DNA from: JAWKWH01 sp963669415
Lineage (GTDB): Bacteria; Pseudomonadota; Alphaproteobacteria; Rhizobiales; Rhizobiaceae
NCBI GenBank assembly: GCA_963669415.2
Contig: CAXXPS010000003.1
Span: 62,001-126,000 of the forward strand
Direction: 5' to 3'
Length of the DNA stretch: 64,000 bases
The notes below the pieces were generated by a model that did not search any database, had not been told where the DNA came from, and saw only the letters and a program-made list of their open reading frames with translations. The position numbers and the translations under genes are program-made. Positions 1 to 7,529 of this stretch are shown in pieces. Each line of letters opens with the position of its first letter. The first letter of the stretch is position 1.

Positions 1-77
1 TCGACATCCGGCGTTGAACGGCCGATGGTTTCGTCGAGGACGACGTCGATCAGGCGATTTGTGCCATTGCCACTCAT
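1..77 (-). CDS. UPF0262 family protein (partial, N-terminus only)
   Basis: The minus strand from 77 encodes an N-terminal fragment of about 25 residues that contains DVVLDETIGRSTPDV, a stretch typical of the UPF0262 family, whose function is unknown. The start ATG lies 7 bp after the hisD stop, so it is probably cotranscribed with hisD. The order DUF2948 - hisD - UPF0262 is conserved in Hyphomicrobiales, which supports the call although the rest of the gene lies outside the window. Confidence 0.75.
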   Translation of the reverse strand, partial: MSGNGTNRLIDVVLDETIGRSTPDV

Positions 78-84
78 CGCAACT

Positions 85-1383
85 TCACCCGCGCCTGTTC
101 ATTCGGATCGATACGGATCGCGCGTGTGCCTGAAGGCCTTCCGCTTCGGCAAGTGCGATCGCTGCGGGCCCCAATTCCGCCAATTGACCCGGATCCAGTT
201 TGAGGATCGATGTCCTTTTCATGAAGTCGAGGACAGATAGGCCTGAGGAAAAACGGGCGGTGCCGGAAGTAGGCAGAACATGATTTGAGCCGCCAACGTA
301 GTCGCCGATGACTTCCGGTGTGTGCCGGCCAACGAAGATGGCGCCGGCATTGCGGATTTTGCCAACAAAATCGTCGGCCTTCTCCAGCGCCAGTTCCAGA
401 TGTTCCGGTGCTATTTCATTGGCGAGCGGAATCGCCTCATCAAGGGTGCCGACCTCTATGATCGCACCGAAGTCACGCCAGCTCGCCGCTGCCGTTTCAC
501 CGCGTGGAAGTGCTGCCAACTGCTGTTCAACGGCATTTGCGACAGAATTGCCAAACTCGGGATCATCGGTAATCAGGATAGATTGGGCCACGGCGTCGTG
601 CTCGGCCTGCGCCAACAGGTCGGCGGCGATCCAGGCCGGATCGTTGCTTTTGTCGGCGATGACCAGAACCTCCGACGGACCGGCAATCATATCGATACCG
701 ACGATGCCAAAAACCTGGCGTTTGGCCGCAGCGACCCAGGCATTCCCCGGGCCGGTGATTTTGACAACCGGCGCGATGGTCTCCGTCCCGTATGCCAGTG
801 CAGCGATGGCTTGCGCGCCGCCGATCCGGTAGATTTCGGTGATGCCACAAAGTCGTGCCGCCGCCAAAACGAGGGGATTGAGGTTACCGTCGGGAGAGGG
901 CACCACCATCACAATGCGGTCGACACCGGCAACCCGTGCAGGCACGGCATTCATGAGCACCGAACTGGGGTAGCTGGCGGTGCCGCCTGGAACATAGAGC
1001 CCGGCAGACTCAACTGCAGACCATTGCCAACCGAGCTCAACTCCGAGTTCGTCAGTGTAGCGCTTGTTTTCGGGCCGCTGTCGCTGGTGGTGTGCCTGGA
1101 TGCGGTCACGTGCGACAGTCAGTGCGTCCAGTGTGGATTGTTCTACATTTTGAACGGCGAGATCAATTTCGGAGGACGAGACCGCCATCGGGATATCGGT
1201 GAAATCCAGCCGGTCAAACTTCCTTGTCAGCTCGGCAAGCGCTTTGTCGCCGCGCTGACGCACGTCCGAAATGATCCTGGCAGCATCCGCATCTACATCG
1301 ACGGTGGCCTCGCGCTTTGCAGCCAAAAAGGCGGCAAACCGGGCCGGGAAATCCCTGTCATTGCTGTTGAGGCGAACGGGCAC
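85..1383 (-). CDS. hisD: Histidinol dehydrogenase
   Basis: Catalyses the last two steps of histidine biosynthesis, oxidising L-histidinol to L-histidine with two NAD+ in the cytoplasm. The 432-residue length is normal for the family. Visible family motifs are YVPGGTASYPSSVLMN (130-145), MIAGPSEVLVIAD (232-244), the zinc/catalytic LLAQAEHD (Gln259, His262), IAPEHLEL with the catalytic Glu327-His328 pair, and GDYVGGSNHVLPTSGTA with metal ligand Asp361. It sits between a DUF2948 gene, 12 bp upstream, and UPF0262, the usual rhizobial arrangement, and is probably in one transcript with murA. No lesion is seen. Confidence 0.97.
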   Translation of the reverse strand: MPVRLNSNDRDFPARFAAFLAAKREATVDVDADAARIISDVRQRGDKALAELTRKFDRLDFTDIPMAVSSSEIDLAVQNVEQSTLDALTVARDRIQAHHQRQRPENKRYTDELGVELGWQWSAVESAGLYVPGGTASYPSSVLMNAVPARVAGVDRIVMVVPSPDGNLNPLVLAAARLCGITEIYRIGGAQAIAALAYGTETIAPVVKITGPGNAWVAAAKRQVFGIVGIDMIAGPSEVLVIADKSNDPAWIAADLLAQAEHDAVAQSILITDDPEFGNSVANAVEQQLAALPRGETAAASWRDFGAIIEVGTLDEAIPLANEIAPEHLELALEKADDFVGKIRNAGAIFVGRHTPEVIGDYVGGSNHVLPTSGTARFSSGLSVLDFMKRTSILKLDPGQLAELGPAAIALAEAEGLQAHARSVSIRMNRRG

Positions 1384-1395
1384 GCTGACAATTCC

Positions 1396-1830
1396 TCACG
1401 TTCTATGCGTAGGCCGGGAGGAAGCCTGCCAGGCTGCGCCCAGATCCGTCAGCCGCGCTTCGATACACTCCACATCGAGCCGGATTGCCGAATTGCCCGA
1501 AAAGGTGATTTCAATTACGCCCGACGGCGCTTCGGTTTCATGAAACTGGATAGCCAGCATCGAAAGTATCGCGTCGGTTTCTGCCCGATTGATGCCCATC
1601 GACTTGAGACCCTTGACGCGGTCAAATTGCAGAACACAGTTGCGGCGCTCGTTTTGCTGGCGAAAAAGTTTCTTTTTTATCTCCCAGGCAAAGCGGTTGA
1701 GAGGAAGAAGGAGCCGGCCTCTATTGGGCTGGAAATCGATATCACCAACCTTCAAAATCGCGTCCTGCGCATGCGCGGACACGATTTTCAAGTCTTCCTC
1801 ATCCAGTGCTGCGATGCGAAGGAGGCTCAT
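1396..1830 (-). CDS. DUF2948 family protein
   Basis: A 144-residue protein of unknown function. It opens with LLRIAALDEEDLKIVSAHAQDA and continues with VGDIDFQPNRGRLLLPLNRFAWE, the conserved core of DUF2948, a family almost confined to alphaproteobacteria and nearly always found between murA and hisD. No signal peptide or membrane segment is visible, so it is likely cytosolic. It starts 138 bp after murA and ends 12 bp before hisD, consistent with one operon. The family is secure from sequence and position; the role is unknown. Confidence 0.88.
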   Translation of the reverse strand: MSLLRIAALDEEDLKIVSAHAQDAILKVGDIDFQPNRGRLLLPLNRFAWEIKKKLFRQQNERRNCVLQFDRVKGLKSMGINRAETDAILSMLAIQFHETEAPSGVIEITFSGNSAIRLDVECIEARLTDLGAAWQASSRPTHRT

Positions 1831-1954
1831 GGCAGTTTGACCAATATCGCGAGTTTGTTGCGTGATCTGTGTTATGCCGTCTTATACCGCAGTGCAACAC
1901 GTTGGCCGATATCAATCCTGCAACTGCGTAAATATGCGGCAGCCGGAGGAGTTA

Positions 1955-1970
1955 TAGGGTCCGGACCCTA
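1955..1970. repeat. Perfect 16-bp palindrome TAGGGTCCGGACCCTA over the murA stop
   Basis: The palindrome is exact and its last three bases supply the murA stop codon (TAG on the minus strand). Its outer half TAGGGTC equals the tip of the terminal repeats of the inverted-repeat element at 4717-5087, and a similar TAGGGT-N4-ACCCTA occurs at 28567-28582. It could be the excision scar or a solo end of that element; a role in termination is also possible. Confidence 0.5.
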
Positions 1971-3260
1971 GTCGGAAACGCGCTCGATCTGTGCGCCACA
2001 ACCTGACAATTTCTCCTCAAGGCGCTCAAATCCGCGATCCAGGTGGTAGACACGGTTGACTATTGTTTCACCCTCGGCGGCCAGTCCCGCAATAACCAGC
2101 GATACCGATGCACGCAGATCGGTCGCCATGACCTGTGCGCCGCGCAGCTGTTCGACACCTTCAACGATCGCGGTCTGGCCATCCAGGGTAATGTGGGCGC
2201 CAAGCCGCGCAAGCTCCTGGACATGCATGAAGCGGTTCTCAAAGATGGTCTCGGTAATGTGAGACTTGCCTGCAGCCTTGGTCATCAATCCCATGAACTG
2301 GGCCTGAAGGTCGGTCGGAAAGCCCGGAAATGGCGCGGTAGAGATATCGACGGGGCGGATGGGCCCGTCGTCTCGTCTGATCCGGATGCCGTTTTCGTCG
2401 GCTGAGACTTCAGCGCCGGAAGCTGAGATTGCATCCAGTGCCGTCTGCAGTAATTCCGGTCGCGTACCTGATAAAAGAACATCGCCACCGGTCATGGCAA
2501 CGGCCATTGCATAGGTGCCGGTTTCGATGCGATCGGCAACCACGGCGTGACGCGCTCCGCCAAGCGCCTCAACGCCGGATATGGATATCGTTGGCGTTCC
2601 AGCCCCTTCAATTTGAGCGCCCATGGCGTTGAGGCACTCGGCCAAATTGGTGACTTCCGGTTCACAAGCCGCATTTTCGATGACGGTTTCCCCGCGCGCC
2701 AAAGACGCTGCCATCAACAGGACATGAGTTGCGCCGACCGAAACCTTTGGAAAGCGGTAACGGTTGCCGACGAGGCCGCCAGCTGGCGCCTTGGCCTGAA
2801 CGTAACCGTTGTCGATGTCGATGGACGCGCCAAGCGCTGTCAAACCATCGATGAACAGGTCTACCGGGCGCGTTCCGATTGCGCAGCCACCCGGCAGCGA
2901 GACCTTGGCTTCTCCGGTTCGCGCCAAAAGTGGGCCGATGACCCAGAACGATGCGCGCATTTTTGATACGAGTTCATAGGGTGCGGTGGTGTCGACAATG
3001 TTGCGGGCTGAGAAATTGATGGTTCGGGAGTAATTGTCACCCTGACGCGCCCGGCGGCCGTTGACCGAATAGTCAACGCCGTGGTTGCCCAGAATACGGA
3101 TCAGCTGTTCGACATCGGCCAAATGTGGGACGTTTTGCAGGGTCAGCGTGTCATCAGTCAGGAGCGAGGCGATCATCAGCGGCAGGGCGGCATTCTTTGC
3201 CCCCGAAATAGGGATGGTGCCCTCGAGCCGGTTGCCCCCGATTATGCTGATCCTGTCCAT
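1968..3260 (-). CDS. murA: UDP-N-acetylglucosamine 1-carboxyvinyltransferase
   Basis: First committed step of peptidoglycan synthesis: transfers enolpyruvate from PEP to UDP-GlcNAc in the cytosol. The 430-residue length matches the family. Seen are GTIPISGAKNAALPLM (Lys22-Asn23 substrate contacts), the loop SLPGGCAIGTRPVDLF with the catalytic cysteine at 126 (so fosfomycin-sensitive type), FPTDLQAQFM and the C-terminal DLRASVSLVIAGLAAEG. The start at 3260 gives the standard MDRISIIGGNRLEG opening. It heads a minus-strand run murA - DUF2948 - hisD - UPF0262. A mobile-type inverted repeat lies just upstream (3366-3668), and its stop falls in a palindrome. Confidence 0.97.
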   Translation of the reverse strand: MDRISIIGGNRLEGTIPISGAKNAALPLMIASLLTDDTLTLQNVPHLADVEQLIRILGNHGVDYSVNGRRARQGDNYSRTINFSARNIVDTTAPYELVSKMRASFWVIGPLLARTGEAKVSLPGGCAIGTRPVDLFIDGLTALGASIDIDNGYVQAKAPAGGLVGNRYRFPKVSVGATHVLLMAASLARGETVIENAACEPEVTNLAECLNAMGAQIEGAGTPTISISGVEALGGARHAVVADRIETGTYAMAVAMTGGDVLLSGTRPELLQTALDAISASGAEVSADENGIRIRRDDGPIRPVDISTAPFPGFPTDLQAQFMGLMTKAAGKSHITETIFENRFMHVQELARLGAHITLDGQTAIVEGVEQLRGAQVMATDLRASVSLVIAGLAAEGETIVNRVYHLDRGFERLEEKLSGCGAQIERVSD

Positions 3261-3365
3261 GTTCGAACCTGTCCCTGAAGAATGTGGCGGGTGACGGGCG
3301 GGTGATCGGCCATCACGAATGCCTGGAACTCCGTCTATGAGATCATAACGAGTGGTTCAAGAGAC

Positions 3366-3668
3366 TAGGTCATGAACTCATAAACAGGATCAACAATGGT
3401 ATGAGCAAATTTGGTTGGATATTAGGAGCGAGCTTGCGGGAAACCATCCGGTTTTCAAAAGCTTGCGACGCGATAGCCGGGAAAATTTGCCATATCCGTT
3501 GGACGCTCGAACCCGCTTCCCAATCCGTCGTCGAAGCCCTCAACCCATTGGCCGGCAGGCAAGCGAAGCGCCGCCGAGAGGCGGGGCAAGCCCCGCTTTT
3601 CGGCCTTCTCCTAGGCCTGCGTTGCGGTTTCGGCGCCATTTTGACCCTGTTTATGAGTTCATGACCTA
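3366..3668. mobile_element. MITE-like element, 303 bp, with 28-bp terminal inverted repeats
   Basis: The left end (3366-3393, beginning TAGGTCATGAACTCATAAAC) and right end (3641-3668) are inverted copies, 27 of 28 bases identical, the outer 23 perfect. Both ends are bordered by TA, as expected from a TA target duplication (IS630/mariner-like or some IS5 groups). The 87-codon frame inside has no recognisable product, so the element appears non-autonomous. It sits between the small Lys/Arg-rich gene and murA, genes usually adjacent in Hyphomicrobiales, so it likely inserted in the murA upstream region. Confidence 0.7.
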
Positions 3669-3707
3669 AGCTGGCGCGGTTAATGTGGCGAGCGCTTGTA
3701 GATGCAT

Positions 3708-3863
3708 TCAACCGGAATTGTCCTTGCTTGTCCGGTTCTGCTCCTCCTTGCTGCGCTGACGGGATTGCGCCTTACGCTTTAACAGATTTGCTCGCAATTC
3801 TGCCGAAAGCCTCTGTTTGCGATCGCTCTCGGTTTCGCCGGGTTTATTGGTTGTCTTCGCCAT
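3708..3863 (-). CDS. Small basic conserved protein upstream of murA
   Basis: A 51-residue Lys/Arg/Gln-rich protein starting MAKTTNKPGETESDRKQ and containing RLSAELRANLLKRKAQSR. Short proteins of this kind (acidic N-terminus, then LR.NL.RRKAQ.R) are commonly encoded just before murA in Hyphomicrobiales; no function is known. The start at 3863 is chosen because GAGGAA lies 6-7 bases upstream and matches homologue length; the open frame extends further upstream but without family resemblance. The gap to murA now holds the 3366-3668 inverted-repeat element. Confidence 0.7.
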   Translation of the reverse strand: MAKTTNKPGETESDRKQRLSAELRANLLKRKAQSRQRSKEEQNRTSKDNSG

Positions 3864-4150
3864 CGCCGGTTCCTCGCTCTGCCGGCAAACTATTGCCGAA
3901 AAAGTGCAATTGCACGGGAAATCTGCGATCGCAATCCGGGGCCGGAAATCGATGGTGGTTCGGCTTGCAACACAGGACGATGTCCGGGCGCTCAGTAGAC
4001 AAGTGGAAAATCTCCACGACCAGTTCCTGACCGGGATCCGCAGATGAGCGGACGAAAAGAAGTAACCCACCGGCGCGGCCGTATTATGGATTTCGGCGCA
4101 CCACCATGGCGCGATATTAACATTGCATTCTCGACAAGCTGGTATAGGTT

Positions 4151-4185
4151 GAATTCTCCCCGGGCACGAACGGGGAGATTCTACA
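4151..4185 (+). promoter_or_regulatory. Hairpin masking the Shine-Dalgarno of the 4186 gene
   Basis: CTCCCCG (4156-4162) and CGGGGAG (4171-4177) form a perfect 7-bp stem with an 8-base loop; flanking GAATT/ATTC can add pairs. GGGGAG, 8 bases before the ATG at 4186, is the only Shine-Dalgarno candidate and lies wholly in the stem. This could give structure-dependent translation, such as thermosensor-like opening; it is an inference from sequence. Confidence 0.4.
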
Positions 4186-4395
4186 ATGATTGAAAAACTG
4201 AAACCAAAACCAGATCTTCACCCGTGGATCGCTGTGATTGTGTTGTTGGGTTTCGCGCCTGCCGCAAGCGACATGCCTTTCTGGTTCTGGCTTTGGGTTG
4301 CCCTGGTAAGCTTCCCAGGCGTCGGTCACACCGTCTGGATCGTTGTGAAATCAATAGTGCTCTACGGTGAATCTCACTTTGGTGGTACACATTGA
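4186..4395 (+). CDS. Small membrane protein, hypothetical
   Basis: A 69-residue protein with two likely transmembrane segments: about 13-27 (PWIAVIVLLGFAPAA) and 31-60 (PFWFWLWVALVSFPGVG followed by VWIVVKSIVL). It has no recognised family. The start is supported by GGGGAG eight bases upstream, although that site is inside a hairpin. Its TGA stop overlaps the TTG start of the next membrane gene (TTGA), which suggests translational coupling and a joint function. The pair is followed directly by the inverted-repeat element at 4717-5087. Confidence 0.6.
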   Translation: MIEKLKPKPDLHPWIAVIVLLGFAPAASDMPFWFWLWVALVSFPGVGHTVWIVVKSIVLYGESHFGGTH

Positions 4396-4715
4396 ACGAA
4401 GAAATCTTGTTTTGGATCTTGGTTTTCTTTGGGTCGGTGGCCAGCGCACTGGTTGATCCAGTCGCTTTGATTTGCATGGCAGTAGCGGGTGATTCTGTAT
4501 TCCGGCCGAACAAATGGATCAGGCTGGCTGTCATTTGCGGCGTCACATTTATTCTGCGCACGGCGATATTTTTAGGCCTCCGCACATCGCCGCCGGAATG
4601 GTCCTTACTTGCCGGCGTTGCCGGTGTTGTCGATGTGCTGCTGGTGTTTTTTATCGTTTTGGGAATTACGGCGATCAATCGGAAAAATGAGAAACAAGAA
4701 AATCCGTCGAAATAG
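4392..4715 (+). CDS. Membrane protein, hypothetical, TTG start
   Basis: A 107-residue protein with three apparent membrane helices: about 5-36 (ILFWILVFFGSVASALVDPV and on), 44-62 (LAVICGVTFILRTAIFLGL) and 71-96 (LLAGVAGVVDVLLVFFIVLG), ending in a charged KNEKQENPSK tail. No family is recognised. It begins at a TTG sharing bases with the upstream stop, so it is probably translated by coupling. The stop TAG is 2 bp before the left end of the 4717-5087 element, so insertion of that element may have changed the native 3' end. Confidence 0.55.
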   Translation: MNEEILFWILVFFGSVASALVDPVALICMAVAGDSVFRPNKWIRLAVICGVTFILRTAIFLGLRTSPPEWSLLAGVAGVVDVLLVFFIVLGITAINRKNEKQENPSK

Positions 4716-4716
4716 G

Positions 4717-5087
4717 TAGGGTCAGGACCCATTAATCTCATCCATTCTGCGCGAGAGGATTTGGCTGTTGAACAGGAAGAGAGGCGATGTAAATATCAAT
4801 ATTTTCAAGCCTTTCTGACGCATTCACCGGCCAAATCCACCGCGCCCTTCGGGTTTGGAAGGAAGGGCCTGCCTGATCGCTCACAATGCTCGAAAAGGTC
4901 GCGGACCTTCCCTTGCGCCAAGGCGTTTTGCGGTTTCTTTGCACCGCAACAACGCCCGGTTCTGCTTGGCAACATGAAAGCATTGTTCGCTCTGCGGCCT
5001 GCGGCCGGGCGAAAATGCCATGGTTCGCTTCCATACATACCCTTCCTTCCAAACAGAATTGTATGAGATTAATGAGTCCTGACCCTA
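4717..5087. mobile_element. MITE-like element, 371 bp, TAGGGTCAGGAC terminal inverted repeats
   Basis: The left repeat 4717-4741 (TAGGGTCAGGACCCATTAAT...) and right repeat 5063-5087 are inverted copies identical at 24 of 25 positions, and similarity continues inward (CCATTCTG / ACAATTCTG in the same sense). Ends are TA. The interior carries a stem TTGCGGT/ACCGCAA (4928-4949) and no protein I recognise. Palindromes with the same TAGGGT tip stand alone at 1955-1970 and 28567-28582, consistent with excision footprints or solo ends. Confidence 0.65.
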
Positions 5088-5337
5088 AAGCCCTATCCCG
5101 CTTCTTTGCCGGCCTTCGAGCCAATAGACAAGGCAGGTCAACAAATAGGCAGGCGGGCAGGCGCGGCCAATAATGCGTTTCAGCCTATTTTGTTGATGGA
5201 GAATAGGTGCAGAACGCATTCCGCCGATTTTCCCCACTTCCACCAGCATGTATATACAATGTTCTACAAAAAGCCGCATATATCTGCATGAGTACCGCTT
5301 GCCAAATGCGCGGAAATGCTTAGAAAGCCGGGCTGTT

Positions 5338-5412
<75 letters not shown>

Positions 5413-5853
5413 GTAAACCCTTTGAAAATAAAGGGATTACAGGAACGCCCGCTCCCCGTTCCCCGGCAAGTATAGGCAGAACGAAGAAAGAACTCCCCGA
5501 AAAATCCGGGGAAAATCCGGGGACTCTGTTCACTGGACGTTCTGCTGGAAACTCTGAATGCGTTGATCTTCCCGTCTGGGGTTCGAGTGGACGGAGCCAT
5601 GAAGCCAAAGCGGCAATAAAAGAAGCTGCGCTGTGGCTTGTTGCTACGCCGTGCCAACTTCGGCCTTGTCCATTGGTTCCGCACCTTAAAACAGCGTTCG
5701 GACTGACGACCGCGGAAGCGATCGAGGCAATCGGACGTACACAACACATTCAGGCAAGCCAGACATACCAAGCGAATTTGGTGGCCAATCCAAAGGCCAT
5801 CGAGGTTCCTCTTTCCAGCTTCAAATCCTGCAGGATCGATGTCTCGCGGGACA
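5413..5853. other. Intergenic region downstream of tRNA-Thr
   Basis: About 440 bp without a supported gene. Open frames on both strands here run through the tRNA or lack any family resemblance. Short CCGGGGAAAATCCGGGGA-type direct repeats at about 5500-5522 are the only structure seen; they contain no T-run and are not a convincing terminator. Confidence 0.4.
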
Positions 5854-6720
5854 TCAAAAACGTGAAGCGGATTCGTTTCGTCGGGACCGGCCGGCTAGAC
5901 CGGGAGGATCCGTAATCGTCGCGGTTAAGTTTCTATCGATGGTTCCATCGAAGTCTACAGGTCGAATTGCCTGGAGCCACAAGCGATCAATTTTGGCCAA
6001 GGCATTTACGTCAAATGAATGGCCGCTTTCCCAATACTTTCCATCCTCAACCATATAGCCAAGCTCCTGCTCGGCCATTTTGGCCTTTTCAAAAAAGCGA
6101 TCATTGACGATTGGAGCCGGCAAACCGGGTGTCAGTTTGTCATATTTTGCTCTCGGGAACAGCAACCGGCTTTCAGTGTTTTCCGACAAGTTGACGCAAG
6201 CACAACCGCTTTTCGCTGCCATGGCCATGATCCTTGCCGACTTCGCCTCAAGGGATCCAAGCGTCACGTCGTCACGAAGCGGATCGGGCGTTCCCCGGCC
6301 GTAGAAATGCGTGTTTGGGCCATTATAGATCATGTCACAGCCAAGATATGCCAGAACCCTGGGACGCAGCGTTGCCAAGGCCCAATAACCTGCTGTGAAA
6401 GCCATGGTGGCGCCAGCATAGACAACGCCCCCATACCGATTATTTGCCGGAACAAAATCACAAGCTTCGATCATTTTTTGTCCGGGCTGGCACGAAGCCG
6501 GGTGTCGGGAGGCGGGGAAGTCTTCGGGAACCACAAGATAATCCCAATCGTCCCGGATCTGCCACGCATTGTTTATTGCAGCAATCTTCAATCCGGGCAG
6601 TTTTGTCCACTGCGCGGCTCGAACGGCATCAGGCGCGCTTCCAAGAATCAACACAATTCCGCCCGACGCGGCTGCGTCGTGTTCGTTCTTCCCCCCACCA
6701 AGTAACGATCCGATGTCCAT
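5854..6720 (-). CDS. Conserved hypothetical protein, possible DUF115/sialyltransferase-like fold
   Basis: A 288-residue protein I do not recognise with certainty. It has IVLILGSAPDAVRAAQW (23-39), WDYLVVPEDFPASRHP, YAGATMAFTAGYWAL and VLAYLGCDMIYNGPNTHFYG. The early LGSAPD glycine turn followed by a central YLGCDM...THFYG resembles nucleotide-sugar- or diphosphate-binding folds of DUF115/MptE-like and CstI-type sialyltransferases; this is a weak structural impression. It has no signal peptide. The gene is single, flanked by 187 bp and the tRNA region. The Arg/Pro-rich C-terminus (LAGRSRRNESASRF) looks disordered. Confidence 0.55.
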   Translation of the reverse strand: MDIGSLLGGGKNEHDAAASGGIVLILGSAPDAVRAAQWTKLPGLKIAAINNAWQIRDDWDYLVVPEDFPASRHPASCQPGQKMIEACDFVPANNRYGGVVYAGATMAFTAGYWALATLRPRVLAYLGCDMIYNGPNTHFYGRGTPDPLRDDVTLGSLEAKSARIMAMAAKSGCACVNLSENTESRLLFPRAKYDKLTPGLPAPIVNDRFFEKAKMAEQELGYMVEDGKYWESGHSFDVNALAKIDRLWLQAIRPVDFDGTIDRNLTATITDPPGLAGRSRRNESASRF

Positions 6721-6907
6721 GAACCCGCTCTAAGTAGCGGCACGGCAGCTGAGGTCAAGGAAAACAATCCCTGGTTGACAGAAAAATCAGGGTGCACGCA
6801 AGCAGATCGGAATTCTGTTGTTTGCGAAAAGCGCCAACTGGCAAATGCGAGGCAGTTTCATACACCCTCGAGGTGGAGTTGCTACTGCCCGCTGCAATCC
6901 GCCTGAC

Positions 6908-7465
6908 TCAATCAATCTTCCACTTGATCGAACATCCAACGGAGGGTTTTTGATCCGGGTCCGGGTTTGAACCTGACAGCACCGCTTCGACCGCGGCCTT
7001 GAGATCAGCGCCGGTTGCTGGTTCTCCACTGCGAGGGCGGCTGCCGTCAAATTGGCCTCGATAGACAAGTTTGAGATCGCCATCGAAAACATAGAAATCG
7101 GGTGTGCAGACCGCATCATAAGCGCGGGCCACTTGCTGGCTTTCATCATAGAGATAAGGAAATGAATAGCCGAATTCGACTACGTCCTCCGCCATCTTGT
7201 CCGGCGCATCAGCGGGATAGGCTTCGGCATCGTTGCTTGAGATGGCAACGACCGCAGCACCCTTGGCCATCACATCGGAGGCGAAGTCCGAAAAGGCCTG
7301 TTTCAGATGTTTTACATAGGGACAGTGATTGCAAATGAAGGCGACAACCAGGGCCTTTTCATCGGCAAAGTCCTCCAACCGGTGAAGGTTTCCACCCGTG
7401 TCGGGCAAAGCGAGATCCGGTGCGGCTGTGCCGAGCGGCAGCATGGTTGATTCAGTTAGTGCCAA
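6908..7465 (-). CDS. Thioredoxin-fold (AhpC/TSA-type) redox protein
   Basis: 185 residues with a peroxiredoxin/ResA-like thioredoxin fold: TAAPDLALPDTGGN start, FICNHCPYVKHLKQAF with redox motif Cys45-Asn-His-Cys48, AVVAISSNDAEAYPADAP, and the cis-Pro region VCTPDFYVFDGDLKLVYRG. Proteins with the NHCPYV motif form a common family of uncharacterised cytosolic thiol reductases/peroxidases. No signal peptide is seen, so cytoplasmic. The start ATG at 7465 gives a standard length. The kinase on the same strand starts well upstream (8900), with 64 bp between its stop and this start, so cotranscription is possible. Confidence 0.85.
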   Translation of the reverse strand: MALTESTMLPLGTAAPDLALPDTGGNLHRLEDFADEKALVVAFICNHCPYVKHLKQAFSDFASDVMAKGAAVVAISSNDAEAYPADAPDKMAEDVVEFGYSFPYLYDESQQVARAYDAVCTPDFYVFDGDLKLVYRGQFDGSRPRSGEPATGADLKAAVEAVLSGSNPDPDQKPSVGCSIKWKID

Positions 7466-7529
7466 TGGTCGTCTCCTGGACTTGGTTCAATCCGTGTACG
7501 CGAAGTGAAGACATCAAACGTTTCATAAC

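Noticed and set aside
322..1971. 549-codon plus-strand frame opposite hisD
   Set aside because: Antisense shadow of hisD and the DUF2948 gene; product has no domain and hisD is certain.
3817..4047. 76-codon plus-strand frame ending in RLATQDDVRALSRQVENL, reminiscent of phasin/PHA-granule peptides
   Set aside because: It overlaps the better supported minus-strand gene at 3708-3863, lacks a ribosome-binding site, and the resemblance covers fewer than 25 residues. Might be a remnant, but not supportable.
5499..5525. CCGGGGAAAATCCGGGGA repeats as a terminator or CRISPR-like unit
   Set aside because: Only two short imperfect units, no T-run, no spacers of regular length.
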